A stretch of 64,000 nucleotides of DNA from contig NC_049995.1 of NCBI RefSeq assembly GCF_000003815.2, positions 14,956,976-15,020,975 on the forward strand. The letters are read 5' to 3'. The DNA is from Branchiostoma floridae. Lineage: Eukaryota; Chordata; Leptocardii; Amphioxiformes; Branchiostomatidae. Positions 1 through 12,500 of this stretch are shown piece after piece. The translations under genes were made by a program, and so were the position numbers. Each line of letters starts with the position of its first letter. The stretch's first letter is position 1. A model generated the notes under the pieces. It worked only from the letters and a program-made list of their open reading frames with translations. It was not told where the DNA came from and made no database searches.

Positions 1-269
1 GTTGGAATTTTTAAGGGACACAAAAGTTTTGGGAAATCTTATATTCTTCCATAAAGGGTCGCAAACCAGTACAAAATTCCTGGGTAAGGGGGTAAAGTCT
101 GCCATCTCTGATCATCTGTTGTTTGCATTTCTGTGATTTCTAGAATACGTAACACAACATTACCATGCATTCTTAGCGCTGCTATTTTTGTCTGTGAGAC
201 TAGGGCCACAATGCAGCATGGTTAAAGGGGTGAAGTTTGCCATCTCTGATCGCCTTTTGTTGTTCCCAG

Positions 270-3200
270 CCATGCCCTGGAGTCCTACACTGCCATTCCG
301 TACCAGGAGAGGAGGCCAAGGCCCCAGAACCCCATCCAGCGGCCTGCCTACCAAGGCAGTAACCCCATCAGCGATGTGTGGTCTCTACACGCTCTCAGGA
401 TCATCAACAAGTTCATGAAGAGGTGGGTATGGGGGCTTGCTTTGTTTTCTTTTCTTTACCTTCTATATATTTGCCAAGGCCCCCAAACCCCATTGGTGGC
501 CTGCCTACCAAGGCAGTAACCCCATCAGCGATGTGTGGTCTCTACATGCACTCAGGATCATCAACAAGTTCATGAAGAGGTAGGTATGGGGGCTTGCTCC
601 ATTTTGTTTTTCTCATCACTCCTTTCATCTATCCTTCAGTCTTACTGTCTTACAATTATGGCATCACAAAAGATGTTTTCTTGTTTTTCTGTTTAGAATG
701 TTTCACCTAGTATCATACTTGTCCATTCTCTAATATTATCCTCCCATCTTTTCCATTGTCTACCCCCTCTTTCTTCCTTCCTGGACAGTTTGAGTCCTGC
801 ATATGATTGTAAACATGCCACTTGCACTTGTTCTGCAGGGCAGTGAGGAATGCAGATGACACAGAGGCGAGGTCCAACATGCATCTGGCCAGTACCTTTG
901 CTGGGATCGGGTTTGGGAATGCTGGGGTCCATCTGTGGTGAGTCTTACAGAAACTTACCTACCTACCTACTTAGTCCCTTGACCTCCAGGTTGTTGAGGG
1001 GACAAGGTTACAAAGCTATAAACTATTGGATTCCCTCACTAAAGACATTGACTAGCTATTTCTTTTGTCTTTTGGCAAACCGGCTGTTGGTAAAGCCATA
1101 CAATTGTACATTTTCACCATTGCATGTACCAAGAAGCGCTAGATTAGATCATCAACACTTTATATTTTACATTTTTGCCCAACTGTACTTAGCTCAGTTG
1201 GCCAAAAATTGAACAATTCAGGTCTTCAATCTGTTTATAAAGCTTTGAATTTCAATATCATTCAAACTTTATCACAATTAAATGTTGTGGCTTTTAAGAT
1301 TTGAAAGAAGTAAAAAAAGATTGTGCTTAAAATGGTACATTTTGTGACTTGTTGATAACCAGCTTTTTTTATCTTTCCCCACAGCCATGGAATGTCCTAC
1401 CCCATCTCTGGACTGGTGAAGAAGTTCAAGTCCAAGGACTACTCAGATGACCATCCTCTCGTGGTATGTTGAAAGCATGGTTTCAAACTCTGGAAAAAGG
1501 AAGAATTGTGAATTGTCCACTGTCCTTGGTGCTGAATATAATACTTAGTAAATACACTGACATTGATACGCCAAATAGCAATTACTCAAGCAACTGGATC
1601 TGATTTTGAAAATGGCCAGACATTTCAGACAACATCCATTGTCTTTCATCACTGACACTGGAGAGATGTAAAACACTACTATAACTCTCCTTTTGGTTTT
1701 GAGTTCACCTTTTTTCAATTTTCTTTGAATCCATAAGAAACAAATATAATTCAAAGCGGGAGACAACCCTGGGTAAATGTACAATTTGATTTAACTTGTT
1801 CTATTTCTATTCCTCAGCCCCATGGCCTGTCTGTAGTGGTGTCTGCCCCAGCAGTGTTCCAGTTCACAGCACCCATGTGCCCTGAGAGGCATCTCGAGGC
1901 AGCAGAGATCCTAGGTAGTATTTGTTGGATAAGCTATTGTGTTGTCTGTGTGTGTGTATGTGTGTCTGTCTGTCTGTAGTTGTGTCTGCCCCAGCAGTGT
2001 TCCTGTTTACAGCACCCATGTGTCCTGAGAGGCATCTGGAGGCAGCAGAGATCCTAGGTATTCTGTGTGACTGTTTGTGTGTCTATGTGTGTGTGTATAC
2101 ATGTACGTGTGTAAGTGTGTGTATGTGTGTGTATGTGCGTTCGTGTGTGTGTGTGTGTGTGCATGTGTCTGTTGTGGTGTCTGCCCCAGCAGTGTTCCAG
2201 TTTACAGCACCCATGTGTCCTGAGAGGCATCTGGAGGCAGCAGAGATCTTAGGTTAGGAATTTCTTTAGGTAGACTATTATGCCTGTCTGTCTGTCTGTG
2301 TGTGTGTGTGTGTGTCAATCTGACTGGTATTCTCATGTTTTAAGAGGAAGGGCAAAGCTTGTAGAAAATATTTATAATTAGGATATATCATTGTTTATCT
2401 GTTGTTGTTAACTTTATATCAAACTTAATGCATTTAGCCCCATTGGGGCATGAACATGCAATAAACATCATTGTCATTGTCATTGTCATTGTCATTCTTT
2501 AGGTTGACCCATGTGTTTTGTAGACTATTGTGTTAGAAAATATGCAAAACTAGATTCATTTTGCCTCATCTGACCAGTCGAACTTACATTTGCAAGTTTT
2601 GCGATAAAAGTGAAAATTAGTGTTTCCTTTGCAGACAAGAAATAGTAAGTCTGGTTTGCATTTTGCATACCAAGTTGAAACACAGATTGATCTTTATTTT
2701 CTATTTACCATTAGGTCACGACATCAGGAATGCAAAGAGGGAGGACGCAGGGCCGATCCTGGCCGACGTCCTGCGCAAGTTTGTGAAGGATCTGGATGTG
2801 GACGATGGTTTGCAGGCACTTGGGTACAGCACAGAGGACATCCCTGCTCTGGTGAAGGGTACACTCCCCCAGGTCAGTACTGTACATAATAAACTCTAGT
2901 TCACCTTTATCCGTGGGGTAACCTATATCCGTTGTACAGCACAGAGGACGTCACTGCACTGGTGAAGGGAATTAACGCTCCCCCAGGTTAGTACTGTACA
3001 TTCTTCTTAACCCTTGTCCTGCTAAGATCTGGACGTGGACGACGGTTTGCAGGCACTTGGGTACAGCACAGAGGACATCCCTGCTCTGGTGAAGGGTACA
3101 CTCCCCCAGGTCAGTACATTACAGTCATCTTTAAGGTGGGGACACACCTGCGTATATATCTAAGTCCGTATCAGGCGTGCATGGAAGTACTGTAAATGCA

Positions 3201-4352
3201 TCCAAGTTCGCGGGGATTTAATTTTGCGGTAGCGGGAAAATGGACTTTTCACGGTGGTTTTAATTTCGCGGTAGCACCATGCACTGTAGTCTTACTGTTA
3301 TAGAAAAATGTTCGCGGTGGTTTTAAATTCGCGGTGAAGCGGCCGCCGCGAAAACCGCGAACATTAATCAACCGCGAACATTTCTGCATTTACAGTACTT
3401 GCCTTCACCAGGCTCCACAGGTCGTTGGAAAAATATTAGAAATTGGACAAACGTAAACAGGTAACATGCCATATGAGGTAACTGGGTCGCTAACCATACT
3501 TCTCGGGCAGCTAACCCATCTGGCATGTTATGTATTCTATATTTGTCCAATTTGTACGTACTATTTTACCCGCGACCCGTGGAGCCTGGTAGAGACTAAG
3601 AGCGTCATGCGCACCTCAAACGGACTTGAATATATACGCAGGTGTGACCCCACCTTAACATTGTATTGTGAGACTAGTTCACCTGTATCTGTGGGGTAAC
3701 CTATATCCGTTGTGTTTAGAAGTCGGTGTGGATTGGTGTGGTAAGCTGGTGGCGTGTTAAGCTCTGAATCAAGAGGTCCGTCGTCTGATACCCACCATGC
3801 CCTGACGTTGTGCCCATGGGAAAGGCACTTTACACATGACAATAGTTAACCTTATGGTCGAGTGACAACCACCAAGCAATTCAAGTTATAATATAACTTT
3901 GCTTAGGTACAGGAAAATACTTAGGTTCATGATGTTATGTTTAGGTGCATGTGCTCAAGCCTACTTTACGTATTTGTTATACTGTGCTAAGTATGTTCCC
4001 TTTTTCTTTCGTTTTTGAGGCTATCAACTTCAATTTGCTGAAGACTTTTGTAGCCTATATAGGAAAGTCGTGTAAGTGCCTTTCCCAAGGGCACAAGATC
4101 AGTGACACGGCGGGGTTTGAACTCAGGACCTTGCCGATTGCGCCACGCGGTCCCAGAAATTCCCTTTCTGTTGTTTTATAGGACAAGTTGGTTAACAGTA
4201 TCAGCTCTGAAGCATTGGAAAGAAACAGGCATTGGTTGAGGTCCATTTTGTGTTATTTTTCCTTGCAGCACCGTGTGACGAAGCTATCTCCCCGTCCTCA
4301 GACTGAGGAGGACTTGGCCGGTCTGTTCGAGGCATCGATGAAGATCTACTAG
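270..4352 (+). CDS. ADHFE1: ADHFE1, hydroxyacid-oxoacid transhydrogenase, C-terminal exons
   Basis: Mitochondrial iron-dependent alcohol dehydrogenase-family enzyme that oxidises 4-hydroxybutyrate to succinic semialdehyde while reducing 2-oxoglutarate to D-2-hydroxyglutarate. The window holds the C-terminal half only; the N-terminus lies to the left. Exons read by splice sites and frame: 270-422, 839-937, 1385-1463, 1818-1914, 2715-2872, 4269-4352 (stop TAG). Translation runs through [42 protein letters not shown] (family metal/active-site region), [36 protein letters not shown] and ends LFEASMKIY, collinear with human ADHFE1 from memory. All junction phases agree. Three of the six exons have extra partial copies next to them (separate entries). 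Tail to tail with the CLK gene. Identification is strong; which duplicate copies are spliced in is not decidable here. Confidence 0.93.
478..579 (+). repeat. Partial duplicate of ADHFE1 exon 270-422
   Basis: This segment repeats the 3' two-thirds of the preceding exon (PQNPI.GLPTK / [22 protein letters not shown]) with a few substitutions and the same donor context (AGGTAGGT). It begins inside the exon sequence with no clean AG acceptor at a matching phase, so it may be a non-spliced relic. The reading frame of the copy is open to the donor. Confidence 0.85.
1925..2315. repeat. TG-rich microsatellite tracts
   Basis: Imperfect (TG)n and (TGTC)n tracts lie between and after the ADHFE1 exon copies (about 1940-1980, 2065-2170, 2283-2315). 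They encode only low-complexity Cys/Val/Met peptides and are not gene sequence. Confidence 0.9.
1977..2251 (+). repeat. Two extra copies of ADHFE1 exon 1818-1914 separated by (TG)n
   Basis: Copies at about 1977-2056 and 2173-2251 repeat the segment encoding [27 protein letters not shown]. Each ends in CCTAG or CTTAG followed by GT, and each is preceded by a TG-rich microsatellite instead of a normal pyrimidine tract. All three copies and the intervening TG-rich DNA happen to stay in one open frame (1922-2257). The exon at 1818 has the only good acceptor (TTCCTCAG) and correct phase, so I take it as the functional one. Confidence 0.85.
2430..2497 (+). mobile_element. Retroposon 3' tail with (ATTGTC)n
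   Basis: A short relic reading TAGCCCCATTGGGGCATGAA, then CAATAAACATC, ending in about five tandem TCATTG units. A hairpin-like GC box, an AATAAA and a short simple repeat are typical of non-LTR retroposon 3' ends. No coding part is present. A related tail (cccagtggggcaaaaatgtgcaataaaggtc) lies near 38937-38970, and similar ones near 1190 and 11100. Confidence 0.55.
2934..3108 (+). repeat. Two extra partial copies of ADHFE1 exon 2715-2872
   Basis: Segments at about 2934-2984 and 3025-3108 repeat the end of the exon ([28 protein letters not shown]) including the CCCCAG/GTCAGT or CCCCAG/GTTAGT donor. Neither has a convincing acceptor. The second retains a longer stretch than the first, so they arose as separate duplication events or were trimmed separately. 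Confidence 0.85.
3135..3654. mobile_element. TTAA-flanked MITE (piggyBac type), interrupted by a nested TA-flanked MITE
   Basis: The element is bounded by TTAA at 3131-3134 and 3655-3658, the target duplication used by piggyBac. Its ends are inverted repeats of roughly 85-90 bp, starting GGTGGGGACACACCTGCGTA on the left and closing with the divergent complement TACGCAGGTGTGACCCCACC on the right. It has no coding capacity. The left arm is split by a second element at 3190-3395. It sits in the last ADHFE1 intron. The inner arm (AGGCTCCACAGGTCG / CGACCCGTGGAGCCT) resembles the element at 40895-41034. Confidence 0.8.
3190..3395. mobile_element. Nested TA-flanked MITE (Tc1/mariner type)
   Basis: Begins CTGTAAATGCA and ends TGCATTTACAG, flanked on both sides by TA, the target of Tc1/mariner elements. 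The interior is built of repeated GTTCGCGG / CCGCGAA blocks that fold back on each other. It lies within the left inverted repeat of the TTAA-flanked element, so it inserted later. About 206 bp, non-coding. Confidence 0.8.
3722..3842 (+). mobile_element. tRNA-derived SINE copy, degraded
   Basis: Contains a decayed tRNA-like head (aagctctgaatcaagaggtc) followed by the body motif TTGTGCCCATGGGAAAGGCACTTTACAC, which is shared with the inverted copy at 4062-4155 and fragments near 46040 and 58045. Target duplications could not be read. Confidence 0.55.
4062..4155 (-). mobile_element. tRNA-derived SINE copy
   Basis: Read on the minus strand it starts GGGACCGCGTGGCGCAATCG, with a box-A-like GTGGCGCAATCGG, then a box-B-like GAGTTCAAACC, then the body TTGTGCCCTTGGGAAAGGCA. 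The order of tRNA-like promoter boxes followed by a conserved body is that of a SINE; it is not a tRNA gene because no acceptor stem can be closed around it. Confidence 0.65.
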
Positions 4353-6570
4353 GCAAAGCAACACTACAGGACATCCTAGAGTTTCAAAAATGCTGCTTTG
4401 GAATACTCAGGCAACATTTTTCACTAATTACTACACAGTGACTTTGAATCTTTTTGTGATGCGTGTAATCGTTAAGCTTTTAAATTAATCTAGGTTTTCC
4501 AAGCTTGGTATCCAAACCTTTATAGCTGCTGATTCTTGAAACAAAGAGTCTCTGCAGTAAAAGTAGGTTTTGTACTAACCTTTATGAGCTTGTTTCCCAA
4601 TAAAAACTTCTCAGCTACTGAAAAATTATGTCTAAGCCAGGTATAAAAAGGATTATTGCTTCAGAAATTTTTCTTGGTTCTAATTTTCATCCAAACTAAT
4701 GTCTAATAACTTTTGGACAAAGATGCTTTTTTCGTTGAACCTGGTTGATGTTTAGAATATATCCTTGCGAGACAGGTCTACAGGACTACACAAAAAAGAA
4801 AGGAACAGCATGATTATACAAAACCATTAGGTGTATTGTGACATATGTTACCCATACAACAGGCTAATGAATACATTTGGAAGACATCCCTACAGTAATG
4901 TACGCTACAAACCTACCGACATGCTGGATACACTTTTGATGCTGTTCGTTTACATTTGCACAAACCCTTGGAACTGAGGTACAATGAAAAGCCTTTGATG
5001 TTCGTCATTAATAAATATCAACAGAAAATGAAGTACTAATCATTCTTACAAATACACGTTTGTCATTGAAGATTGTACATTAGTTCTAGGTATCTTTTGT
5101 ACAATATTAAGTGATGAGCTAAGCAGCGATTATGAATGTTTAGCCATTGTGAAAATAAACTTACAAAGATGGCTAATAAATAATGAAGTACCCAGACAGC
5201 TCACTTGACGTTTATAATTACTGGCAGTTTGCTGGCATTCTTTCTAAAGATGAAATAGAAAAATTACCCATGTTTTAGACTTTTGCTAACCATAACCCTA
5301 AACTGTAGTAGAATTCATGACTTTTCCTCAACAACTGAACACCTGTAATACTTGTGCATTTGTGTACAATCTGTGTACAATAAGTACTAATGAATTAAAA
5401 TGCTAAAAGAAACGAGTGGTTATGGAAGTGCTTCCAAAAGTTATTACTCTACAAAAAGTGATCCCTTCTAACACAATTGCACACACATCTGAAACGGTAA
5501 CATTTGAATTCAGAATGCCAGTATCAAGGCACTATAAATAGTCTTTACATTTAGCGATGTTAAACTGACTTTATGAACGTATAATGTTCCCAACACGACG
5601 ACACAGAAGTCAATAAATATACAAATGACTCTCGTCCAATTATGATAACTTCGGTAACAAGTAACACTCAGCGAAACAGTAAAATTTACAATTGTGTGGC
5701 TTTACATTTTCTTGCACGTCGTGTCCTGTAGAATTCTGTCGACTTATCTATGCTGCACCAGTGTGTTTCTCATCTACATTATTATCATTTTTCAGTATCT
5801 GCAAAACATAGCAATTATTGGTCTTTATTTACATCATTCATCCTTTAAACTAGCTACCTACTATTATATCTTAGGACGAGCAAATTCACACTCATGCACG
5901 TCAACATCACGTATACTCTGTGAAATGTCAACGATTGAGACAATAAGTACCGACATATACAAAACTGACATGAATATGAGCACAACAACTACCACAATGG
6001 TCCACTAACGTCCTTATATACTAACTAGCGGACACCAAAACGAACTCATCGTAAAAAAATTGACCTTTGTTCCCATGGCAGACTGTGACGGTTGTATCAA
6101 GGCCTAGAATTCGTCTGTCTGATGTCCACAATAGCAGATATGCATAAATCAACATGACTTCGAGATGTTTGTCATCATGCTTGGAAGGCTATGCTACAAG
6201 TTTGTTTTAGTCTTTCTGGAACATGTGATCGTAATATCATATCTTTTATCATGTTAGCATGCCAAATTGCAAGGTTTCTTCCTTCTGGAATCTCAAGAAT
6301 ATCCGCAAGTGGGCCTGGTTTTGATACATTATGCTTACACAGGTGACAAATAATGTGACAATCTATATATACTACCTACACGAGACTTCAGTTCACCTCT
6401 GACCGGCCTAGTGTGAACTATGACATTGAACTATGACCTTTGCCCTGAAAGTGAACTTTGACATTTGTTCTGACATTGAATTACGACCTTTGTCCCGACA
6501 TTGAACTATGACCTTTGCTTACATTGAACTATGACCTTTGCCCTAACATTGAACTATGACCTTTGCCCTG
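4353..6570. other. Convergent 3' UTR/intergenic stretch between ADHFE1 and CLK
   Basis: No protein-coding signal on either strand. AT-rich sequence with AATAAA signals on the plus strand (for example 4599-4604) usable by ADHFE1, and TTTATT on the plus strand (for example near 5824) that would read AATAAA for the kinase. It closes with a tandem array at 6415-6570 (separate entry). Confidence 0.7.
6415..6570. repeat. Short tandem array of ACATTGAACTATGACCTTTG units
   Basis: Six or so degenerate units of about 23-28 bp built on the core TGACCTTTGCCCT, perfect at 6434-6446, 6532-6544 and 6557-6569, variant at 6484-6496 and 6509-6521. The core's complement AGGGCAAAGGTCA is the DR1 element bound by HNF4/PPAR-RXR/COUP-TF receptors. 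The last unit abuts the CLK stop codon (6571-6573). Confidence 0.7.
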
Positions 6571-9500
6571 TCATCTGCTGAGACTGTGCGAGTGTTCCCG
6601 TCTGCCGAGGCGCTGCTCGGGCGGAAGGAGGGCGAAGAAGGGGTGACTGAGGGCCTCGGATAGCGTGATGCGTTTGGAGGGGTCGTAGGTCAGCATCTGT
6701 GAGATGAGGTCGAAGAGTTCCTCGTGTTCCTTGTCGTTCACAAGCATGTAGCGCTGGAAGATAGAGAAAATCATACCATCAGTGCATGAGGAACAACTAC
6801 ATACATATACAGTGTTTTCAGAATGATATTTTCTCTGTGTAGGGGCGTCTTAGTGTCAGCCCTTTGTAATAGCTACGGCTTTAGTTAGGCGTCCTTGGCT
6901 GACTGTGAAGCCGAACAAACAAATGATGGAGGCATCAGCTTTGAGTCATGAGGAATCCTCCAACTGAAAATTTTTAATTCTAATACCCCTCAGAAACACT
7001 ATTTACTGCAATTTGAGGGCCAAATTTAGTGGAGCAAAGACAACATTTTTTTTTCTTCAAAATTTGTTACAAAACAACAGATAAGTCCCAGACTTACCCG
7101 TAGAGGTTTGCAGTTTTCCCTCACATATCTTCCTGCCGAGCTGGACTCATCCCAGTCTAACCGGGACTTGTAGAAGTACTTCTGCTTCCTGCAACAACAG
7201 AGATATACATTGAAGAAAGGTCTCATCATGGGTAAGAAGTTTTGCACTTTTTTTTCACTCTCACACTGGCATTCAACATTATAGCAAACTGCAAACATAA
7301 GTGAGAAAGATTTGGAAAGGCTTCATTGAATGTAGAATGGGATATAAACAAGGACTAACTGTTGAGCTTACTACACACACAGGCACAAACAAAACATACA
7401 CACAGACACACACCCTTGGTCTATTTAACCACTTTAATAGGGCATTTGGGTCTTCAAACCTACCTTGTCTTCTTGATTAGTTTGGAGGGCATTGGTCCCA
7501 GGATACGTTCCATCATAGCCAGGTGCTCTCTGTTGTCATGTGTCTGCAAGGAAGGGGGAAAAGAAAATGACACACTTGGCTGATAGAAACTTATCATGGA
7601 CAAGGTAAGAAGAGATGACAGACTTTGCCACCATAGCCATACAGCTTCGTAATCCTTCCAACCCAATAAGTTTACATTGTACCGATATAAGTTTACATCA
7701 AGTATATGCTTATTTTGTGACTAAAGATGCATAAATCATATCAAAAGATTAAAATTAAGCACTGGAAAAGACGTACACTGCCACGCTGAAACAATAATGC
7801 AGTTACTGAAATGTACTGACAATGACCGAAACGTTAGATTCATGACATGTGCTTTTTAAACAACATGTGATATAGTGAAAGCTTATTTTACCTGGTACAT
7901 GGTGAAGCCCAGGTACAGTTCAAAGATGATGGCACCGATGGACCAGACGTCACACGGCTGGGCCCAGCCCAACTCTGGAGGGAGGAAAACAAGAATTTTA
8001 CAACGACATGCAATTACACAAAATATCTAATTAGTTCTTGTTTCTACCATCTTTGTTAATTACATACTCAACATGACAATCAAACATTGGTAGACTTTGC
8101 CCATTACACTAAAAAAACAGCAACAGTGAAGTGTGGCAATGCTACACTGTTTCTACTAGGTAATTGCATAAACACACAGGCGTGGTTAACGCACACACAC
8201 ACACACACACACGGGTATACACGTACACACACACGCACGCACGCAAACATGCACGCGCACATACACACACCGACAAACACAGACATGCCAATTGTGAACT
8301 ATACTTTGTTACCTCTAAAAATAAGGTTAATATCTACGGATGGTAAATCTCCCAGTACTGACCCAGAATGACCTCTGGTGCTCTGTAGTGCCTGGTGGAG
8401 ACGATGGTACTGTGGTGTTCCCAGTCAAACGTGGCAGAACCAAAATCAATCAGCCGGATGTCTGTATTCTTCACATATCTCTCATCTCTCTTCTACATGC
8501 AGACAGGGAACAAAAAGAAATTCCCGTTAATTTGTTTTATTGTATGTAGCATGTATGTACTGTTTTAACGTCTTAAAGTCAAGGAAGACTAGCTATTTAC
8601 AAACTAATGTATGATGGATAATGGGCTAAATAAAGTATCCAAGTATCCTTTTAAGATTCAGAATTCGAATAGATCACAAAACAAAATGACATGGCTATCA
8701 ACAATGGCGGTCAACACCCCCCGTGCGCCCTCTGGCAGAGCATACAAAAACTGCAGTTCAGAAACACAGACACTGAGCAATAGTCAATAATCTATAAAGA
8801 AAGTGAACAAAACGAAAGAGTATAGCATAGTAAGAAATATGAATTCTCTGATAGATTTTAGCCTTCTCCCATCTTCCTAACCCCTATGCTATAAAATGTT
8901 GGTTGCAAACAATTTCCTCAGCAAACAGAAGGTGAAAGAAGGGAAGAAAATACCCACCTTCTCTGTATTGTAGAACATGTCATATGAAGAGTCTACGAAG
9001 AGGACGTTCTCTGGCTTCAGGTCGGTGTGGGTTATCTTGTTGTCATGGAGAACTGTAAAAAAATAAACACAATTCAAACATATTAAAATTTTGTGCATAT
9101 GACATATTCCTTCTTACTACAAGTATACACTGGTAAATGCAAAACACTACATATACATGTAGATGTTTAAATAACAACTGAGACATTATCAGAATGACGT
9201 AACAATACGTGAAAAGCTTTGGATATGTTGACAACCAGTGTGAAGTTGATACATATACAGCTGTAGCAATCCTTTCCTAAAACTGCCACTACTACCCGTG
9301 TTGCCAAGTTCTTACCAAGAAAACAATCTACAATCCCAGCAGAGAAAAATGACTCTTGGCAACTGTAAAACAGCTGTTAGCCAGCTGACAATGTCATAAG
9401 TTATACTGTTACTGATAACAAAAATGGCAACGAATGCTCTGGGCTTACATACGGAGACACCCTTGGCAACTATACAGCAGTAGTTAGCCAGCTGACAGTC

Positions 9501-12500
9501 ATAAGTTATATTGTTATTGATAACAAAAGTGGCGAGTGATGTTGCAAACTTACATTTGACTGCGTAGCACATCTGATAGGCGATGTGTCGAACCTGATGT
9601 AGCGGGTAGGGCATGTAGCTGTTCTCTTTCTGCAACATAAGAAAAAAAGGAAATTGTTACAACATGCACCCAGATACATGATAAACAAGTTATCCTTTAG
9701 ATTCAGCCCTTCAGCCCATGCTACTTTTGGTGTGTTAAGTATCCATGCTTTAAGCAAGATATGTGAATGATTCCAAAGGGACTTGAAATCTCTGGAAGTC
9801 CAAAGGAAAATGCTATAGCTAAGAAAAGAATAAAGTATCAGATTTTGGTGTGAAAATAATTAATTAATATATCATTACAAATGATAACTAAACATTCAAT
9901 TCACTTAAAAGAACAGAAAAAGTAATCTCAGATTCAAATGGAGAGGATAAAATAGATTTTTGATGCATGAAAAATTCAATTATGCATCACATTCAAAGGA
10001 GGTTATATAGAACCTCTATATAAGTTAAGCTCCATAAATATTCCAAACGAACTACAAAACATGAATCAAAGCTCTCGCATTTGAGAAGCCAAGGAAAGGA
10101 CAAAAGTAAAGCAGGTCACGGTATGTACAGACACATGTTGTCCGTTGAATAGGGGCAACAACTTGCGTCATGGTTTGACCCATGGTTTAGCTTTGTTTTT
10201 ACAGATAGTTGGTGCGGATCATATGTGGCCCAAATGTGACAGAAAACAATGCTCTTCAAATAACTTAAAAGGATAAATAAAAAGGGCAAATCTACAGTAT
10301 CTCAGCATAGTTAGGTCACAAAAATAACTTTACAGCGCTCGTTTTATCTTATCCAGAAAAATACAAAAGCTTATGCAGATATGGGGGGGAAAAGCGGAGT
10401 TCCAACAGCAAAATTTCAGGTTGCGCAGTGTGCTACCTGAGTTTCAAATTAAGTTGCACTAAGCCAAATCTGGTTGCGTAGTTTGCAAGTGGGTATTTGG
10501 AGCACTGCTTCTACGTGTGGTTTTGATACTGTGTTTAGACATTAAAGTGTGTTTAAAATGATACTGATAGTGATTGTTTTGTCTGTAACAGCAAATGGGT
10601 ACCATATTAAGGATGACAAATGTTATGGCATAAAAATAGGCGGTGTATGTTACAAATCGTGCCAGACGATTTCCAACATGGAATGTGGACGGTGACCTTT
10701 GTGGCTAACATTACAGCCACATAAACTCTTCCATGGGTCATTTGAACCACTAAGTAGCCATTTCAAAGCAAACAATAAAAATTTTAACAACCCATGAACA
10801 ATTAATTTTGGACTATTTGAAGATCGCGCATTAATGCTAGTATTGATTTCTTTGTATGTTTGGACAGAAGGTCTTTAAAACAAACGTTTCTTTCAATCCT
10901 TGTAATCAAGGAGTTAATGCTGAATGGTTATAGAATCAACTTCAAATACTTTTTGCCAATTGCATTAAGCCCCCCTTTGCCCAAAATGGCAAAAACTTAC
11001 ACGACATCCAGAAAACTCAGTGAAGACTGCCATTTCAGTGACACAGACATTTTTTTTTTCCCTTTATATACATGTTTAGTCTTTGCTGTGACCTGAAGTT
11101 TGCTCAGTTGGGCAAAAATGTATGTATAAGGGTCTTCACCAAAAAGCAGTTACAGGTTTTATATAAAATTGTCTCCAACAAGACTTCTCCAGTGTCAATG
11201 ACGAAAGACAACAAATTGCTGTCTGAAATGTCTGACCGTTTCCAAAATCACATCCAGTTGCTTGAGTAACTGCTTTTTGGCATATCTTATTACCTGGATG
11301 TCTAACCTTCATCGACAAATATGGGTTTTCATTCACATTCAAAAATGACTTACCAGGAAGTCGAAGACACTTAGTCCCAGCATATCGAAGGAGATGCACA
11401 TGTGTCCGTGGTAGTCAAACCAGTCCAGCATCTGCACACATAGGCTGGAAAAATAGCAGAGCGAGGTGGTTAGCACTAAAATGTTAAACTATTGCAAGCA
11501 ATGCTGTGGTCACTTAAAATATGAGAAGACATCAAGAGATTCAAAAGCATGGTTTGAAATACTTCTTTTTAGTTTTCTGAAATACTGATTCATAATACAG
11601 AGTATAGACTCTTAAATTTCTTCTGACAATCAAAGATGAAGTAAGAGTCTCAAATGTTCCAAAACACTCTCTTAGACACAAGGGCAAAAAACGTGAAAAC
11701 TTTATGAGCAATTTAGCCACCATATCCATACACAAAGTAAATTGCTTACTCTCAAACTTTCGACCAGTCCACTGCATCTTTTCAACTAGTCGAAAACTTG
11801 TTGGATAGCACTCAACTTTGCGTGTGGATATATTGTGTGCATTTCTTACAAAGTTGGTTACCGTCAAAGATGAACTTTCATCCAAACGAAGAATTTTTTA
11901 ATCGGGATTCTCTCAAAAGGTGAAGGAATCTTGCTCAAAATTTAACTACAGATTTTCATCAGAGTCTTTCTAATTTTCAAGTGACTCACATCATGATTAT
12001 ACCACAAGTCACAACAACAACAGATACTACAACACAACATCACTCCTGTGTTGGTTTCAAGAACACAGCACAACTTGGGAAGCAGTGGACACAGGGGGAC
12101 AAACGGACAGTTTTAGTTTGGATGAAGACAGATTTTCAACACTCCTAATATCTACCATTCAGGGATTCAAAACACACAAACAAAACATTCAGTCCAGCCA
12201 GGTATTTGACAGAAGAGATCAGTATTTTGTTAAGGACTGGTTGAAAAGAAAAAGCATTGCAATTTATTTTCTTGGTTCCTCAACATTTCATGTGTAAGTC
12301 TGCAAACAGAAACAGTCGATATGAAAGCAGACCGTGAGAGGAAAACTTGTACGGGGTTGGACAAGTGCACTAGCCCTATTGTCTCAGGCAAGTGAAAATG
12401 CTGATCGGGCAAGTGCATGTCCTACCCTACTTGCCTGATCGGGTAAGTTATATTTTTTCCATTGACGGCGTCGAGTGAGATTTTGATATACTTTTCACAG

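Noticed and set aside
4062-4155. tRNA gene
   Set aside because: Box A and box B are recognisable on the minus strand, but no cloverleaf or acceptor stem closes and the rest is shared SINE body.
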